Source of the DNA: Paraburkholderia sabiae | GTDB lineage: Bacteria > Pseudomonadota > Gammaproteobacteria > Burkholderiales > Burkholderiaceae | NCBI RefSeq assembly: GCF_030412785.1 | Contig: NZ_CP125298.1 | Span: forward strand, 62,001 to 126,000 | DNA: 64,000 bases | Direction: 5' to 3' | Part shown: one piece after another, positions 44,028 to 54,100 of the stretch | How the letters are laid out: every line of letters begins with the position of its first letter | Numbering within the stretch: the stretch's first letter is position 1 | The notes under the pieces: model-generated | What the model was told of the DNA's origin: nothing | Seen by the model: the letters and a program-made list of their open reading frames with translations, nothing else | The model's database searches: none | Translations under genes and position numbers: made by a program

Positions 44028-44156
44028 TCAGTCCGGAGGCCCGCCCGGGCTCCCCGGCGGGGGCCCCGGTTCCGGCTTCTCGGGCGGCACCGGCCTATTG
44101 GGCGACGGTGCATCGGAAGGCGACGGCGTATCGCCAGGCATAACAGGCTCTGACAT
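44028..44156 (-). CDS. Proline-rich miniprotein preceding the caspase-like gene
   Basis: 42 residues: MSEPVMPGDTPSPSDAPSPN, then RPVPPEKPEPGPPPGSPGGP and PD. About 40 percent Pro, acidic N-terminus, no hydrophobic core, so probably unfolded. A very strong ribosome site (AGGGGAGAT) lies 6-7 nt before ATG 44156, which is the main argument that it is real. The stop TGA is 84 nt before the caspase-like start, so co-transcription is likely. Role unknown; it could be a ligand, an inhibitor or a substrate of the caspase-like protein, all speculative. It is too short for most gene callers. Confidence 0.6.
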   Translation of the reverse strand: MSEPVMPGDTPSPSDAPSPNRPVPPEKPEPGPPPGSPGGPPD

Positions 44157-44708
44157 GGTTGTATCTCCCCTGCCGCTTTGCGTCCGCGCAGTTGCGTACC
44201 CGGCCGGAGCCGGAGCGCGGAATTATCACGCTGTCTCGATAGCAGCAGCAAACCAACTGGAGCATCGGACGTTCCGCCATCGCGGGTCACCTTGCGAAAC
44301 GGCAGCGGTTTCGCTTTGTAGCCGATGGAGCGAGCCGAACGTGGGTAAGTCACATGGCGGCGAAGATTGCAGTTGTAAGCCAGCGAGGCTGGCTGGTTAA
44401 ACCGGATCACGAGCCACCGAGCCGAATCGCACCCCGAACCTGACATTGCTGTATTAATTAGCGACTGTTAAATGTACCGGCACCCTTTGTAAGAACGACA
44501 GCGGCGTGTATGTGGGAAAGGTTGAAGCGGAGACGGCGCCCGAGCATGCTTGCCGCAAGGCAGCTAGCGACGAAGTATGACAGCGCCCGGATACTGCTAC
44601 ACCGGCGAATGCTCTAGTATCCGTGCCTGGTGAGCGACGCGTTGGCATCACATATGCAGCGCATGCCGGCGATAGAAGTCCAGACCCCAGCGGATGGCGT
44701 GTGCTTTC
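44157..44708. other. Divergent promoter region between the miniprotein and the act/cox operon
   Basis: No supported gene. This 550-bp stretch must contain the promoters of the Pro-rich/caspase unit (leftward) and of the respiratory operon (rightward). A frame upstream of the miniprotein on the minus strand is not protein-like. Confidence 0.5.
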
Positions 44709-45359
44709 ATGGCGCAAGCGTTCAGTCAGTCAACCGTTCTTGCCCTCAAGCTGTTTTCCTTGACGGCATTTCTGCTTGTGATTGCCGCCATCACTGCTGC
44801 GCGTTGGTACGCTGAGCCCGACGCAAAGACAGAAGAGCCTGTCGAACAGCCGATCCCTTTCAGTCATAAGCATCACGTAGGCGATGATGGTATCGACTGC
44901 CGTTATTGCCATACGTCGGTGGAAAAATCCGCGTTCGCGGGCATGCCGTCGACTCAGATCTGCCTGACCTGCCATTCACAACTGTTCACGGATTCGCCCG
45001 TACTCGCTCCCTTGCATGCCAGCATGGACAGCAATACGCCAATCCACTGGAACCGCGTGCACGATCTGCCGGATTTCGTGTATTTCGATCACAGCATTCA
45101 TGTCAACAAGGGCGTCGCGTGTATCGAGTGCCACGGTCGGATCGACGAAATGCCTTTGACAGCGCGCGTGGCCTCGCTCGACATGCAGTGGTGCCTGCAG
45201 TGCCACCGCAACGCACCTCGGCATATACGTCCACTCGCTGACGTGTTCAAGATGAGTGACATCCGGCCGTTATCGCAGCAGGAGATCGGGCAATTGAACA
45301 GGCTCTTTCATCTGCAGGATACGCGGCGGTTGACCGATTGCTCGACCTGCCATCGTTAA
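44709..45359 (+). CDS. actA: Alternative complex III subunit ActA (pentaheme cytochrome c)
   Basis: 216 residues. ActA is the membrane-anchored multiheme subunit of alternative complex III, which oxidises quinol in place of cytochrome bc1. MAQAFSQSTVLALKLFSLTA opens one N-terminal membrane helix. Five heme-binding CxxCH motifs are present: CRYCH, CLTCH, CIECH, CLQCH and CSTCH, the standard five. PIPFSHKHHVGDDGIDC is a conserved family segment supplying distal His. Start ATG 44709 aligns with known ActA starts; 44694 is also open. It is the first gene of the operon and lies 4 nt before actB. Confidence 0.93.
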   Translation: MAQAFSQSTVLALKLFSLTAFLLVIAAITAARWYAEPDAKTEEPVEQPIPFSHKHHVGDDGIDCRYCHTSVEKSAFAGMPSTQICLTCHSQLFTDSPVLAPLHASMDSNTPIHWNRVHDLPDFVYFDHSIHVNKGVACIECHGRIDEMPLTARVASLDMQWCLQCHRNAPRHIRPLADVFKMSDIRPLSQQEIGQLNRLFHLQDTRRLTDCSTCHR

Positions 45360-45363
45360 GACC

Positions 45364-48228
45364 ATGCGCCATCGTCCCATCATTCCGATCGTATCGGCCA
45401 GCGAAGAGGCGGCAAGTCCCGAGCGCCGCGCCTTCCTGAAGCTCATGGCTGCATCGCTTGCGATGGCTGGCGCGAGTTGCAGTGGTCCGCCGCAGGAAGA
45501 GATCGTGCCGTATGTGCGAATGCCGGAAATGATGGTGCCCGGCAAGCCTATGTACTATGCGACCAGCTTTATCCACGGAGGTTACGCGCAAGGCGTGCTA
45601 GTGGAGAGCGAGATGGGGCGCCCGACGAAAGTGGAAGGCAACCCCGGACATCCGGCAAGCCTGGGCGCGACGGGGGCATTCGCGCAAGCCTCGGTGCTGC
45701 AGCTCTGGGACCCCGATCGTTCACAAACGGTGCAGCGCGGCGACACACTGTCGACGTGGGAGGCGTTTAAGGCAGCCTTGCTCTCGCAACGCACGCAATG
45801 GGAGGCGAACGGTGGGGCGGGTCTTCGAATCTTGACGGGGACCGTCACGTCGCCAACCTTGGTCGACCAGATGGCAGCCTTGTTGACTCGCTATCCGGAG
45901 GCCCGCTGGCATTGTCATGATCCGCTGCACGACGACGCCGCCTTCGACGCGACTAAGCTCGCATTCGGAGCGCCCGTCGACGTGCTGTACCGCTTCGATC
46001 GTGCTGCAGTCATTGTCAGTGTCGACGCGGATCCTTTCGTCAACTGGCCGGGATGCATACGTTACGCGCGAGACTTTCTGCGAAACCGTCGCAATGATTC
46101 ACCGCAATTCGACAAACGGCTCTATGCGCTTGAGGCAAGCCCGCAATTGCTCGGCGCACTGGCTGACAATCGGCTTTCTTTGCCGCCGCATGAAATCGAA
46201 AGAACGGTATGGCGCATTGCGTCCCGCATCGGTATGTCGAGTGGTGACCTGTCCATCATTCCGCCCGCGTCTGACCAGCGCGCCGCCAGGTGGGAAGAAG
46301 TGCTAGCAAAGCGACTGCTCGCGAGCCGGGGGCGGTCGTTGGTCGTGGCGGGTGGCAGCATCTCGCCCCGCACGCGGGCACTCATACATCGGATGAACGA
46401 GCATCTGGGCAATGTCGGCGAAACGATCGTGCCGATCGCATCCGTCGAAGCGCAGCCGCAAAATCATGCCGAATCGCTTGCGACACTCGTTAACGATATT
46501 CACGCGGGGAAGGTGACATCGCTGGTGATGTTGGACGTCAATCCCGCCTACGACGCGCCGCCGGACATCGATTTCGAGGGCACGTTGCGGAAGCTACCGC
46601 TCTCTGTGCACCTGGGCCTTTACTGCGATGAGACGGCACTTGCCACCACCTGGCACTTGCCTGCCACGCATGGGTTCGAGCAATGGAGCGACGGCCGCGC
46701 ATTCGACGGCACGGCTTCCATCGTGCAGCCAATCATTGCGCCGCTCTACCACGGCCACTCGGCGCACGAGTTGTTGGCTCTTTTGACTGACGGCGAGGAG
46801 CAGGCGGGGTATGCCCTCGTACGCCGCTACTGGCAGAGCAAACAGCAGGGCGGGGATTTCGAGCAGTTCTGGCAACAGGCACTTCGCCAGGGGCTCATAG
46901 CGGGCAGCGCCAGCCCACCGCTTACGCTGAGCGCCTCGCCTCAGTTACCGCCGCGGCCGGATTTCAATGGGCCCGCACTGCGCGCCCTGTTTGTCGCCGA
47001 TCCATCGGTTCATGGCGGCGAATTCGCTAACAACAGCTGGCTACAGGAACTGCCGCGTCCATTCACAACGATGACATGGGATAACGCGGCATTGCTCGGC
47101 GAGCATACCGCGCAGGCCTTGCGCGTTCGCAGCGGCGACGTGCTGCGCCTGTCGCTCGAACATGCGCCGGAACACGCGGTCGAGGCGCCCGTATGGGTGT
47201 GGTCCGCTCACGCGGAAGGCGTCATGACCCTGCCGCTCGGATACGGCAGGTGGGCCGCCGGTCGTGTCGGCAACGACGTGGGCTTCGATGCCTACCGCCT
47301 CAGGGTTTTTCGAGGCTCGCACGCATTGAAGGCGGAAAAGACCGGACGTCAGGTTGCGTTCGCCACAACGCAGAACCATCAGCAGATGGAAGGGCGCGAG
47401 ATCGTGCGAATGGCGACGCTCGACGAATATCGCCGCAACGCACACTTCGCCAATGACGAACCGCGCAAGCGCACGCCGGAGATGTCGCTATATCCCGAAT
47501 GGCAATACAAGGACTACAAATGGGGGATGGCGATCGATCTCAACGCCTGCATTGGCTGTCGCGCGTGCATGATTGCCTGTCAAGCCGAGAACAACATTCC
47601 CGTGGTCGGCAAGGAAGAGGTCGCGCGCGGGCGCGAGATGCACTGGATTCGCGTTGACAGATACGACGTCGGGCCCGCATCTCATCCGCGCAGCGCCTTC
47701 CAGCCTGTGCCTTGCATGCATTGCGAAACCGCACCTTGCGAGGAAGTCTGCCCGGTCGGTGCCGCCGTGCATGACAGCGAGGGCCTCAATGTGCAGGTCT
47801 ACAACCGCTGTGTCGGCACGCGCTTTTGTTCGAACAACTGCCCTTACAAGGTGCGGCGCTTCAACTTCCTGCAGTACGCGAATACGGCAATCGACCGTCC
47901 GGGTCCCGCGTTCAACCCCGAAGTGACGGTGCGTCGCAGGGGCGTGATGGAGAAATGCACATACTGCCTGCAGCGCATCACTCGCGGGCGCATCGAGGCG
48001 GAAAAACTCGGACGCCGCTTACGCGATGGCGAGGTGGTGACGGCGTGCCAGGCGGTCTGCCCGACGCAAGCCATCGCCTTCGGCGACCTCAACGATCCAG
48101 CGAGCAAAGTGAATCGCGCCAAAGCGTCGCCATTGGACTACGCATTGTTGGCCGAACTGAACACGCGACCACGCACCACCTATGCAGCGCTCGTACTCAA
48201 TCCCGATGACGAACTGGAGCAGGCATGA
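45364..48228 (+). CDS. actB: Alternative complex III subunit ActB (molybdopterin-like plus Fe-S)
   Basis: 954 residues. Large peripheral subunit carrying electrons inside ACIII. An N-terminal Tat-type signal ([20 protein letters not shown]) precedes a molybdopterin-oxidoreductase-like domain (residues about 60-690) that in this family lacks Mo cofactor. From about residue 715 a four-cluster ferredoxin-like domain follows: [20 protein letters not shown] (Cys 729, 732, 735, 739), [49 protein letters not shown] and [14 protein letters not shown]. Its stop overlaps actC by ATGA. Length and order match the ActB family. Confidence 0.94.
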   Translation: MRHRPIIPIVSASEEAASPERRAFLKLMAASLAMAGASCSGPPQEEIVPYVRMPEMMVPGKPMYYATSFIHGGYAQGVLVESEMGRPTKVEGNPGHPASLGATGAFAQASVLQLWDPDRSQTVQRGDTLSTWEAFKAALLSQRTQWEANGGAGLRILTGTVTSPTLVDQMAALLTRYPEARWHCHDPLHDDAAFDATKLAFGAPVDVLYRFDRAAVIVSVDADPFVNWPGCIRYARDFLRNRRNDSPQFDKRLYALEASPQLLGALADNRLSLPPHEIERTVWRIASRIGMSSGDLSIIPPASDQRAARWEEVLAKRLLASRGRSLVVAGGSISPRTRALIHRMNEHLGNVGETIVPIASVEAQPQNHAESLATLVNDIHAGKVTSLVMLDVNPAYDAPPDIDFEGTLRKLPLSVHLGLYCDETALATTWHLPATHGFEQWSDGRAFDGTASIVQPIIAPLYHGHSAHELLALLTDGEEQAGYALVRRYWQSKQQGGDFEQFWQQALRQGLIAGSASPPLTLSASPQLPPRPDFNGPALRALFVADPSVHGGEFANNSWLQELPRPFTTMTWDNAALLGEHTAQALRVRSGDVLRLSLEHAPEHAVEAPVWVWSAHAEGVMTLPLGYGRWAAGRVGNDVGFDAYRLRVFRGSHALKAEKTGRQVAFATTQNHQQMEGREIVRMATLDEYRRNAHFANDEPRKRTPEMSLYPEWQYKDYKWGMAIDLNACIGCRACMIACQAENNIPVVGKEEVARGREMHWIRVDRYDVGPASHPRSAFQPVPCMHCETAPCEEVCPVGAAVHDSEGLNVQVYNRCVGTRFCSNNCPYKVRRFNFLQYANTAIDRPGPAFNPEVTVRRRGVMEKCTYCLQRITRGRIEAEKLGRRLRDGEVVTACQAVCPTQAIAFGDLNDPASKVNRAKASPLDYALLAELNTRPRTTYAALVLNPDDELEQA

Positions 48229-49610
48229 ACCCGTCCTCGGAGCAGCCACCCGTTTCGAAGGATAGCGAGGTCCTTCGCGCCGGTTGGGGCTATGCGAGCG
48301 TCAGCGACAAGATCGCCAACCTCGTGCTCAAGCGCCCCGTTCATTGGGGCTGGCTGATGGCGTTTCTGGTAACGTTCGCCGGCACGCTGGTGCTTTTCGG
48401 AGCGGTCACATGGCTGTTTATCAAGGGCGTCGGCATCTGGGGTGTCAACATACCTGTCGCGTGGGGGTTCGCCATCGGCAACTTCGTCTGGTGGATCGGC
48501 ATAGGCCATGCCGGAACCTTCATATCGGCTTTCCTTCTGCTGCTACGCCAAAAGTGGCGCACGTCGATCAATCGCTTTGCCGAAGCGATGACGCTCTTTG
48601 CAGCGAGTATTGCGGGGCTCTTTCCGATTTTGCACCTTGGGCGGCCGTGGTTCTTTTACTGGCTCATCCCGTATCCCAACGTCATGAACGTGTGGCCGCA
48701 ATGGCGTAGCCCTTTGGTGTGGGATATCTTCGCTATCAGCACTTATCTGATCGTGTCGCTGCTCTTCTGGTATGTCGGTCTGATTCCCGACCTGGGCACG
48801 CTGCGCGACCGGGCCTGCGCTTCCGGCAGACGCTTCGCGACGTTTGCCTATGGCCTGCTTGCCCTCGGCTGGCGCGGCGAGGCACGGCATTGGGCGCGCT
48901 ATGAGAGTGCGTACCTGTTGCTCGCGGGGCTCGCGACACCGCTTGTGATTTCAGTGCATTCGGTGGTCTCGCTGGACTTTGCGATAGGCAACACGCCGGG
49001 CTATCACTCCACCATCTTCCCGCCGTACTTCGTGGCCGGCGCCCTGTTCTCCGGCTTTGCGATGGTCCTTACGCTCGCCATTCCACTGCGCTACTTTTTC
49101 GGTCTGGAGGACTTCATCACGCAACGCCATCTGGCGAATGCGGCGAAAGTGATGCTCGCCACCAGTCTGATCGTCGTCTACGGCTACGCATCGGAGATCT
49201 TTACGGCCTTTTATGGCGGCGATCCCTTCGAGCAGTACATGACCACGAATCGCTGGTTCGGCCCGTATGCGCCCGTTTACTGGTCGATGATGTTTTGCAA
49301 CGTCGCGGTGCCGCAGCTTCTGTGGTTCCGTCGCGTGCGCCACAGCGTGCTGACTTTGTTTGCGATCAGTCTCGTCATTAACGTCGGCATGTGGATGGAA
49401 AGATTTCTTATCGTGGTCTCCAGTCTCCATCGCGACTTCATGCCCTCCGCGTGGGGACTCTTTATCCCCACTGTCTGGGACTGGTTGACCTTGTTCGGAT
49501 CGATCGCGTTCTTCGCCTGGCTGTTTCTACTGTTCATCCGCTTTCTACCCGTCATTTCGATCGCCGAGATGCGCGAACTCGTCCATGAAAGCGCGGAGGG
49601 CGAAGCATGA
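48225..49610 (+). CDS. actC: Alternative complex III subunit ActC (NrfD-like membrane protein)
   Basis: 461 residues with about ten membrane helices. ActC is a quinol-binding NrfD/PsrC-type subunit. Seen: [120 protein letters not shown]. The conserved His/Asp/Pro positions of the family are present by eye. It overlaps actB and actD at ATGA junctions, so translation is coupled. Confidence 0.94.
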   Translation: MNPSSEQPPVSKDSEVLRAGWGYASVSDKIANLVLKRPVHWGWLMAFLVTFAGTLVLFGAVTWLFIKGVGIWGVNIPVAWGFAIGNFVWWIGIGHAGTFISAFLLLLRQKWRTSINRFAEAMTLFAASIAGLFPILHLGRPWFFYWLIPYPNVMNVWPQWRSPLVWDIFAISTYLIVSLLFWYVGLIPDLGTLRDRACASGRRFATFAYGLLALGWRGEARHWARYESAYLLLAGLATPLVISVHSVVSLDFAIGNTPGYHSTIFPPYFVAGALFSGFAMVLTLAIPLRYFFGLEDFITQRHLANAAKVMLATSLIVVYGYASEIFTAFYGGDPFEQYMTTNRWFGPYAPVYWSMMFCNVAVPQLLWFRRVRHSVLTLFAISLVINVGMWMERFLIVVSSLHRDFMPSAWGLFIPTVWDWLTLFGSIAFFAWLFLLFIRFLPVISIAEMRELVHESAEGEA

Positions 49611-50140
49611 GCAACGGCGTCTACGGTCTGCTCGCGGAATTCCGCACCAGCGAGGCGTTGCTGGAAGCGGCCAGGCGCGCGCGCGAGGACGGCTTTCGCA
49701 ACGTCGAGGCCTATGCACCGTACGCGGTGGAAGGCATCGCCGAAGCAATCGGCTTCAAGACCCGCAGCGTGCCACTCGTCACGCTGATCGGAGGTATCGT
49801 GGGCGCGGTGGGAGGTTATTTCCTGCAATGGTATTCGGCGGTGATCGACTATCCGATTAACGTCGGCGGACGACCATTACACAGCTGGCCGTCGTTTATC
49901 GTGCCGACCTTCGAGCTCACGATCCTCGGCGCTGCGCTCGCGGCGGTGTTCGGCATGCTGGCGGCGAATGGCTTGCCGCGGCTCACTCATCCGGTTTTCA
50001 ATGCGCCTGATTTCGAACAGGCCACCCGCAACCGTTTCTTTCTTTGCCTGACGGCGCGTGACCCGCGTTTCGATATCGAGCGCAGCAGACGCTTCCTGGA
50101 AGGTTTGCAACCGATGTCGGTTGTCGAGGTGCCGCGATGA
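49607..50140 (+). CDS. actD: Alternative complex III subunit ActD (DUF3341)
   Basis: 177 residues. [20 protein letters not shown] then [20 protein letters not shown] is the DUF3341 opening. Two membrane helices follow ([20 protein letters not shown] and [20 protein letters not shown]), then the family end [20 protein letters not shown]. ActD is an integral structural subunit without cofactors. It overlaps its neighbours by ATGA on both sides. Confidence 0.93.
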   Translation: MSNGVYGLLAEFRTSEALLEAARRAREDGFRNVEAYAPYAVEGIAEAIGFKTRSVPLVTLIGGIVGAVGGYFLQWYSAVIDYPINVGGRPLHSWPSFIVPTFELTILGAALAAVFGMLAANGLPRLTHPVFNAPDFEQATRNRFFLCLTARDPRFDIERSRRFLEGLQPMSVVEVPR

Positions 50141-50763
50141 ACCGGCTAGCGGGAATCGTGTTGTCGTGCTGTGTGGCCGCGTCGCTGGGCGGATGCGAAA
50201 AGGCCAAACAGGACATGTACGACCAGCCCAAGTACAAGCCGCTCGCGCGAAGCGATCTGTTCCCTGACGGCAATTCATCGCGACCGCTGCCGCCCGATAG
50301 CGTGCCTTATTCGAAGGGACCGTTCGCCGGAACGTCGAGCGGTCGCAAGGGCACCGACGCCGTGAGCACAGACATCGCGGCCGGGACTGCGCAGTCTAAT
50401 CCGTATCCGGTGACGATGCAGCTGCTGCTGCGTGGCAGACAGCGCTTTGAGATCTATTGCATGCCGTGTCACAGCGCGGTCGGTGACGGCGACGGCTTCA
50501 TCGCGCGACGGGGTTTTCCTCATCCGCCCTCGTATCATGACGAACGCCTGCGTCAGGCGCCCGACCGGCATTTCTTCGATGTCGTCACCAACGGCTATGG
50601 CGTGATGTATCCGTACGCCGACCGGGTCGATCCGCCCGATCGCTGGGCGATCATCGCGTATATCCGCGCGTTGCAGCTGAGCCAGCATGCCGACGTCACC
50701 AGGCTGCCTCCTGAGGTACTCGAGCACCTGAAGGCCACGCAGTCAGGAGGCACCACTCGATGA
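50137..50763 (+). CDS. actE: Alternative complex III subunit ActE (monoheme cytochrome c lipoprotein)
   Basis: 208 residues. The signal sequence ends in a lipobox LGGC (Cys 20). The heme site CMPCH is at 108-112, with a downstream Met as likely sixth ligand. MYDQPKYKPLARSDLFPDGN is the family-typical segment before the cytochrome fold. It passes electrons from ActA toward the oxidase. It is coupled by ATGA to actD and actF. Confidence 0.93.
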   Translation: MNRLAGIVLSCCVAASLGGCEKAKQDMYDQPKYKPLARSDLFPDGNSSRPLPPDSVPYSKGPFAGTSSGRKGTDAVSTDIAAGTAQSNPYPVTMQLLLRGRQRFEIYCMPCHSAVGDGDGFIARRGFPHPPSYHDERLRQAPDRHFFDVVTNGYGVMYPYADRVDPPDRWAIIAYIRALQLSQHADVTRLPPEVLEHLKATQSGGTTR

Positions 50764-51848
50764 ACCGGTATCTGCCGCTGCTGGCCCTTGCCGCTCTCGT
50801 CGCCATTTGCATCGCGGCGTGGTCCGTTGCGCCGAGGGCGTTGCTTGGCGCGTATCTCGCGACGTGGTGGTTCTGCTGCGGCCTCGTGATGGGAGGGCTT
50901 GCGAACGTCTGGGTCCACAATCTGACGGGCGGACGATGGGGCGAGGTGATACGCGAGCCGCTGCTCGAGCTGTCGCGCCTGGTATGGATTCTGGCCTTAC
51001 TTTTCCTGCCGATGCTGATCGGCATGCACGATCTGTACTCATGGGTGTCGCGAGCATCCACGGGAGCGCAGCGCTGGACAGATGAACTGCCTGCACACAG
51101 TGCCTGGTTCAAGAGCCTGTGGCTGACGCCATGGTTTTTTGTCGTGCGCAGCGTGTTCTATCTGGTTGTCTGGACGTTACTTGCATCGCTTTCAAGGAGC
51201 CCGTCACTGCGGCGCTCCGCGCGGTTCTCGGCTGCGGCGCTGATCGTCTACGGCTTGACCGTCAGCCTCGCGGCCGTCGACTGGGTGATGTCGCTGATGC
51301 CGATCTGGTACTCGAGCGTATTCGGCATGCTGGTCGGATTGAGCCAGGCGCTCGCCGGCATGGCGCTCGCGGCGGTGATAGCGACGCGTATGCGCCCTTT
51401 GCCGCCGCCCATCATCTTTCGCGATCTCGGCAACCTGCTTCTGATGTACGTCATGACATGGGCTTATCTCGCGTTTACCCAGTTTCTGATTATCTGGGCG
51501 GAGAACCTGCCGCATGAAATCGCCTGGTATATCCCGCGCATGGAGCATGGCTGGCTTTACGTCGCGTGGCTGTTAGCGGTGTTCCATTTTCTCGCGCCAC
51601 TCCTGATCCTGCTGTTTCGCAATGCCAAAGAGGCGCCGGCGCTACTTGGAGCGCTGGCTGTCGGATTGCTGGCTGCTCATCAGCTCGATGTCTGGTGGAC
51701 GATCTTTCCGTCGCTGCCGGTTGACTGGTTGCAATGGCTGTGGACTGTGCCGCTCGTGATCATCGCCTTTTTTGTCGCCGGTTATGTGGCGATAAGAAAG
51801 GGCTCCGGCAGTGCCACGGCCACTGCTGCGGGGGCTGACTATGTCTGA
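50760..51848 (+). CDS. actF: Alternative complex III subunit ActF (second quinone-binding membrane subunit)
   Basis: 362 residues with about ten membrane helices (MNRYLPLLALAALVAICIAA, LVWILALLFLPMLIGMHDLY, LIVYGLTVSLAAVDWVMSLM, AYLAFTQFLIIWAENLPHEI). SLAAVDWVMSLMPIWYSSVFG and the FLIIWAENLPHE motif are characteristic of ActF, a shortened NrfD-like protein. It starts at an ATGA overlap with actE and overlaps the next gene by 8 nt. Confidence 0.93.
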   Translation: MNRYLPLLALAALVAICIAAWSVAPRALLGAYLATWWFCCGLVMGGLANVWVHNLTGGRWGEVIREPLLELSRLVWILALLFLPMLIGMHDLYSWVSRASTGAQRWTDELPAHSAWFKSLWLTPWFFVVRSVFYLVVWTLLASLSRSPSLRRSARFSAAALIVYGLTVSLAAVDWVMSLMPIWYSSVFGMLVGLSQALAGMALAAVIATRMRPLPPPIIFRDLGNLLLMYVMTWAYLAFTQFLIIWAENLPHEIAWYIPRMEHGWLYVAWLLAVFHFLAPLLILLFRNAKEAPALLGALAVGLLAAHQLDVWWTIFPSLPVDWLQWLWTVPLVIIAFFVAGYVAIRKGSGSATATAAGADYV

Positions 51849-52275
51849 TCAGCGAACCGATGCGTTGAACGCACCTAACGAGGTGAGCGTGCGTGGCGTG
51901 GTGTGGGGCGGCGTGGCCATCGCCGTCAGCATCGCGCTTGTGGTGGTGGCGGCGTGGTTGCTTTGGCACTGGTGGGGTGCGCCGTCCGGCGCGCCGCCTC
52001 ACGGTGCGCGCAATACGGGGACGGTCTCGCAAGCTCCGTCGCCCGCATTGCAAAGTTCGCCGCGGCAGGAGCGCGCGCAGTATGAGGCCGAAAAGCGCAA
52101 GTTGCTGGAATCGTGGCAATGGATAGATCAGCAGCACGGTATCGCGCGTATCCCGATCGAAGAGGCGATGCGCATCATTGCCGGTCAAACTCAGAGTCAA
52201 AGCCAGAGTGAAGATCCACGCAAAGGTCAAGACCAGAGCGTCCAACCGCCCGATGTGCGCAAGGAGCCCCGCTGA
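51841..52275 (+). CDS. Small membrane-anchored protein of the ACIII/caa3 operon
   Basis: 144 residues. One membrane helix near residues 20-46 (WGGVAIAVSIALVVVAAWLL) follows a hydrophilic start, then a Pro/Gly/Ser linker and ESWQWIDQQHGIARIPIEEA with MRIIAGQ. The last motif (W-x-D-x-x-x-G-x-x-R-I-P-I-x-x-A-M) resembles a heme-copper-oxidase-associated small protein that I have seen in similar operons; an assembly or bridging role is inference. The C-terminus is Gln/Ser/Asp-rich. ATG 51841 lies within the actF end; its stop overlaps the SCO start as TGATG. Confidence 0.78.
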   Translation: MSDQRTDALNAPNEVSVRGVVWGGVAIAVSIALVVVAAWLLWHWWGAPSGAPPHGARNTGTVSQAPSPALQSSPRQERAQYEAEKRKLLESWQWIDQQHGIARIPIEEAMRIIAGQTQSQSQSEDPRKGQDQSVQPPDVRKEPR

Positions 52276-53153
52276 TGCGCATCCACGGATCGCGATGTGT
52301 CTCTAACGAGTCAAGCGCAGGACGCCGTGTTGGCTCCGTCGTCGCTCGAAGCAGGCGGTGCCGATGGATGCTGCTGCTCATCGCGGTCGCCTTTACGTTC
52401 GGCCTGTCGCGAGAACAGCCGGCGCACGCGCAGGCGCTTGCGGTTCCTGCGCCGGCACAGACCCGATACGTGCAACGGCTCAATGCGACACTGCCTCTAT
52501 CCAGCACATTCACCGACGACAAAGGGCGCCCCACGCGTCTCGGCGCGTACTTTGGCAAGCGTCCGGTCGTCTTGGTGCTGGGTTATTTCCATTGCCCCAA
52601 TCTGTGCAGCACGCTGATGGATGGCGTGCTCGAGAGCCTGGCAGCCGTGGATCTGCCGCCGCAGTCCTATCGCGTGTTGGGCGTGAGCATCGACCCATCG
52701 GAGACGCCCGAGCAAGCCGCCCGAAAAAAGGCGTCTTATGCGCCCGTGCTTACCGACAAGGGTGTTCAGATGACTTTGTTGACGGGAGCGAAGCCGCAAG
52801 TCGAAACGCTGGCGCACAGCGTCGGGTTCGAATACGTGTATGACCGGGAGTTGCAGCAATACATGCATCCCGCCGGTTTCCTCATTGCTACGCCTGATGG
52901 CCGCATTTCTCACTACTTCATGGGCGTTCGCTTCGATCCGCGCGATGTCCGGCTCGCGCTGATCGACGCTTCGTCACAGCGCATCGGCTCTCCCGTCGAT
53001 CAGCTGCTTTTGCTGTGCTCGCATTACGACCCGGTGACAGGCCGTTACAGCGCGCAGGTCATGACGGTCGTGCGCGCGTTGTCTGTGACCGTGCTGGCGG
53101 CGCTCGTCATCTGGCTGTGGCGTGCTGCGAGAGGAAGAAGGGGCGCAGCATGA
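52275..53153 (+). CDS. SCO1/SenC-family copper chaperone
   Basis: 292 residues. It delivers copper to the CuA site of oxidase subunit II. An N-terminal membrane helix/signal (WMLLLIAVAFTFGLSREQPA, residues 31-50) is followed by a thioredoxin-like domain with GYFHCPNLCSTLMDGV (Cys 107 and Cys 111, CxxxC) and the distal ligand His 198 (QQYMHPAGFLI). A second C-terminal membrane helix (VRALSVTVLAALVIWLWRAA) is extra relative to short SCO proteins. Placement just before coxB supports the role. It overlaps coxB by ATGA. Confidence 0.93.
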   Translation: MRIHGSRCVSNESSAGRRVGSVVARSRRCRWMLLLIAVAFTFGLSREQPAHAQALAVPAPAQTRYVQRLNATLPLSSTFTDDKGRPTRLGAYFGKRPVVLVLGYFHCPNLCSTLMDGVLESLAAVDLPPQSYRVLGVSIDPSETPEQAARKKASYAPVLTDKGVQMTLLTGAKPQVETLAHSVGFEYVYDRELQQYMHPAGFLIATPDGRISHYFMGVRFDPRDVRLALIDASSQRIGSPVDQLLLLCSHYDPVTGRYSAQVMTVVRALSVTVLAALVIWLWRAARGRRGAA

Positions 53154-54100
53154 ATCCTTCTTTCCATCTGTTGCCACACAGCGCGACAACGGCAAGCGGT
53201 CGCTACGATGCGCTGTTCATCACACAGACAATCGTATTGCTCACTGTTGCGCTTGCCATTGCGATCCTGATCGTGGTCTTTTCGGTGCGTTATCGCGCGG
53301 GATCGAAAGCCGATCGCAGCAACGCGCCGACCTCTGCCCGCGCGGTTGAAATCGCCTGGACCGTGACGCCGCTCGTGCTTTTCATAGCCACGTTTATTTG
53401 GGCGGCCTATGACTTCACGCAACTGTATCGCGTGCCGCCCGATGCGATGCCGGTGTTCGTGGTCGCCAAGCAGTGGATGTGGAAACTGGAGCATGCAAAC
53501 GGCAAGCGGGAGATCGACGAATTGCATGTGCCGGTGAACAGGCCCGTACGTCTCGTGATGACTTCACAGGATGTGATTCACAGCTTCTACGTGCCCGCGT
53601 TCCGGATCAAACAGGACGTGGTGCCGGGACGTTACACGACCATCTGGTTCATCGCGACGGAAACCGGCGAATTCCATCTTCATTGCGCCGAGTACTGTGG
53701 AACCGATCACGCCGCCATGGGTGGACGCATCATCGTGATGCAGCCGGGCGAATACACCGCCTGGCTGGCGCGCGGCAATACGCAGCCAGGAATGGCAGCG
53801 CGCGGCTTCGAACTGTACCGGCGCTATGGCTGCAGCGGATGCCATGAGGCGCAGGCCTCTGTTCATGCGCCCGACCTGCATGGCTTGCTCGGGCGCGACG
53901 TACATCTGTCGGATGGCCGGTCGCTGATTGCCGACGAAGCATACATCCGCGATTCCATTCTCCTGCCGCGCAAAGATGTCGTGGCCGGTTACAAGCCGAT
54001 CATGCCGTCGTTCGCCGGACAGATCAGCGAAGAAGATCTGCTGGCGATCATCGAATATATCCGTTCCACTGGAGGCGATCATGCACGCGCGAGTCAGTGA
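53150..54100 (+). CDS. coxB: Cytochrome c oxidase subunit II with fused cytochrome c (caa3 type)
   Basis: 316 residues. Two membrane helices ([39 protein letters not shown]) precede a cupredoxin domain with a full CuA site: His 144, Cys 179, Glu 181, Cys 183, His 187, Met 190 ([13 protein letters not shown]). A C-terminal monoheme cytochrome c follows with CSGCH at 228-232 and PIMPSF as Met ligand region. The fused cytochrome is the mark of caa3 oxidases and allows direct transfer from ACIII. ATG 53150 is preferred; the open frame begins at 53015 inside the SCO gene. Confidence 0.95.
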   Translation: MNPSFHLLPHSATTASGRYDALFITQTIVLLTVALAIAILIVVFSVRYRAGSKADRSNAPTSARAVEIAWTVTPLVLFIATFIWAAYDFTQLYRVPPDAMPVFVVAKQWMWKLEHANGKREIDELHVPVNRPVRLVMTSQDVIHSFYVPAFRIKQDVVPGRYTTIWFIATETGEFHLHCAEYCGTDHAAMGGRIIVMQPGEYTAWLARGNTQPGMAARGFELYRRYGCSGCHEAQASVHAPDLHGLLGRDVHLSDGRSLIADEAYIRDSILLPRKDVVAGYKPIMPSFAGQISEEDLLAIIEYIRSTGGDHARASQ

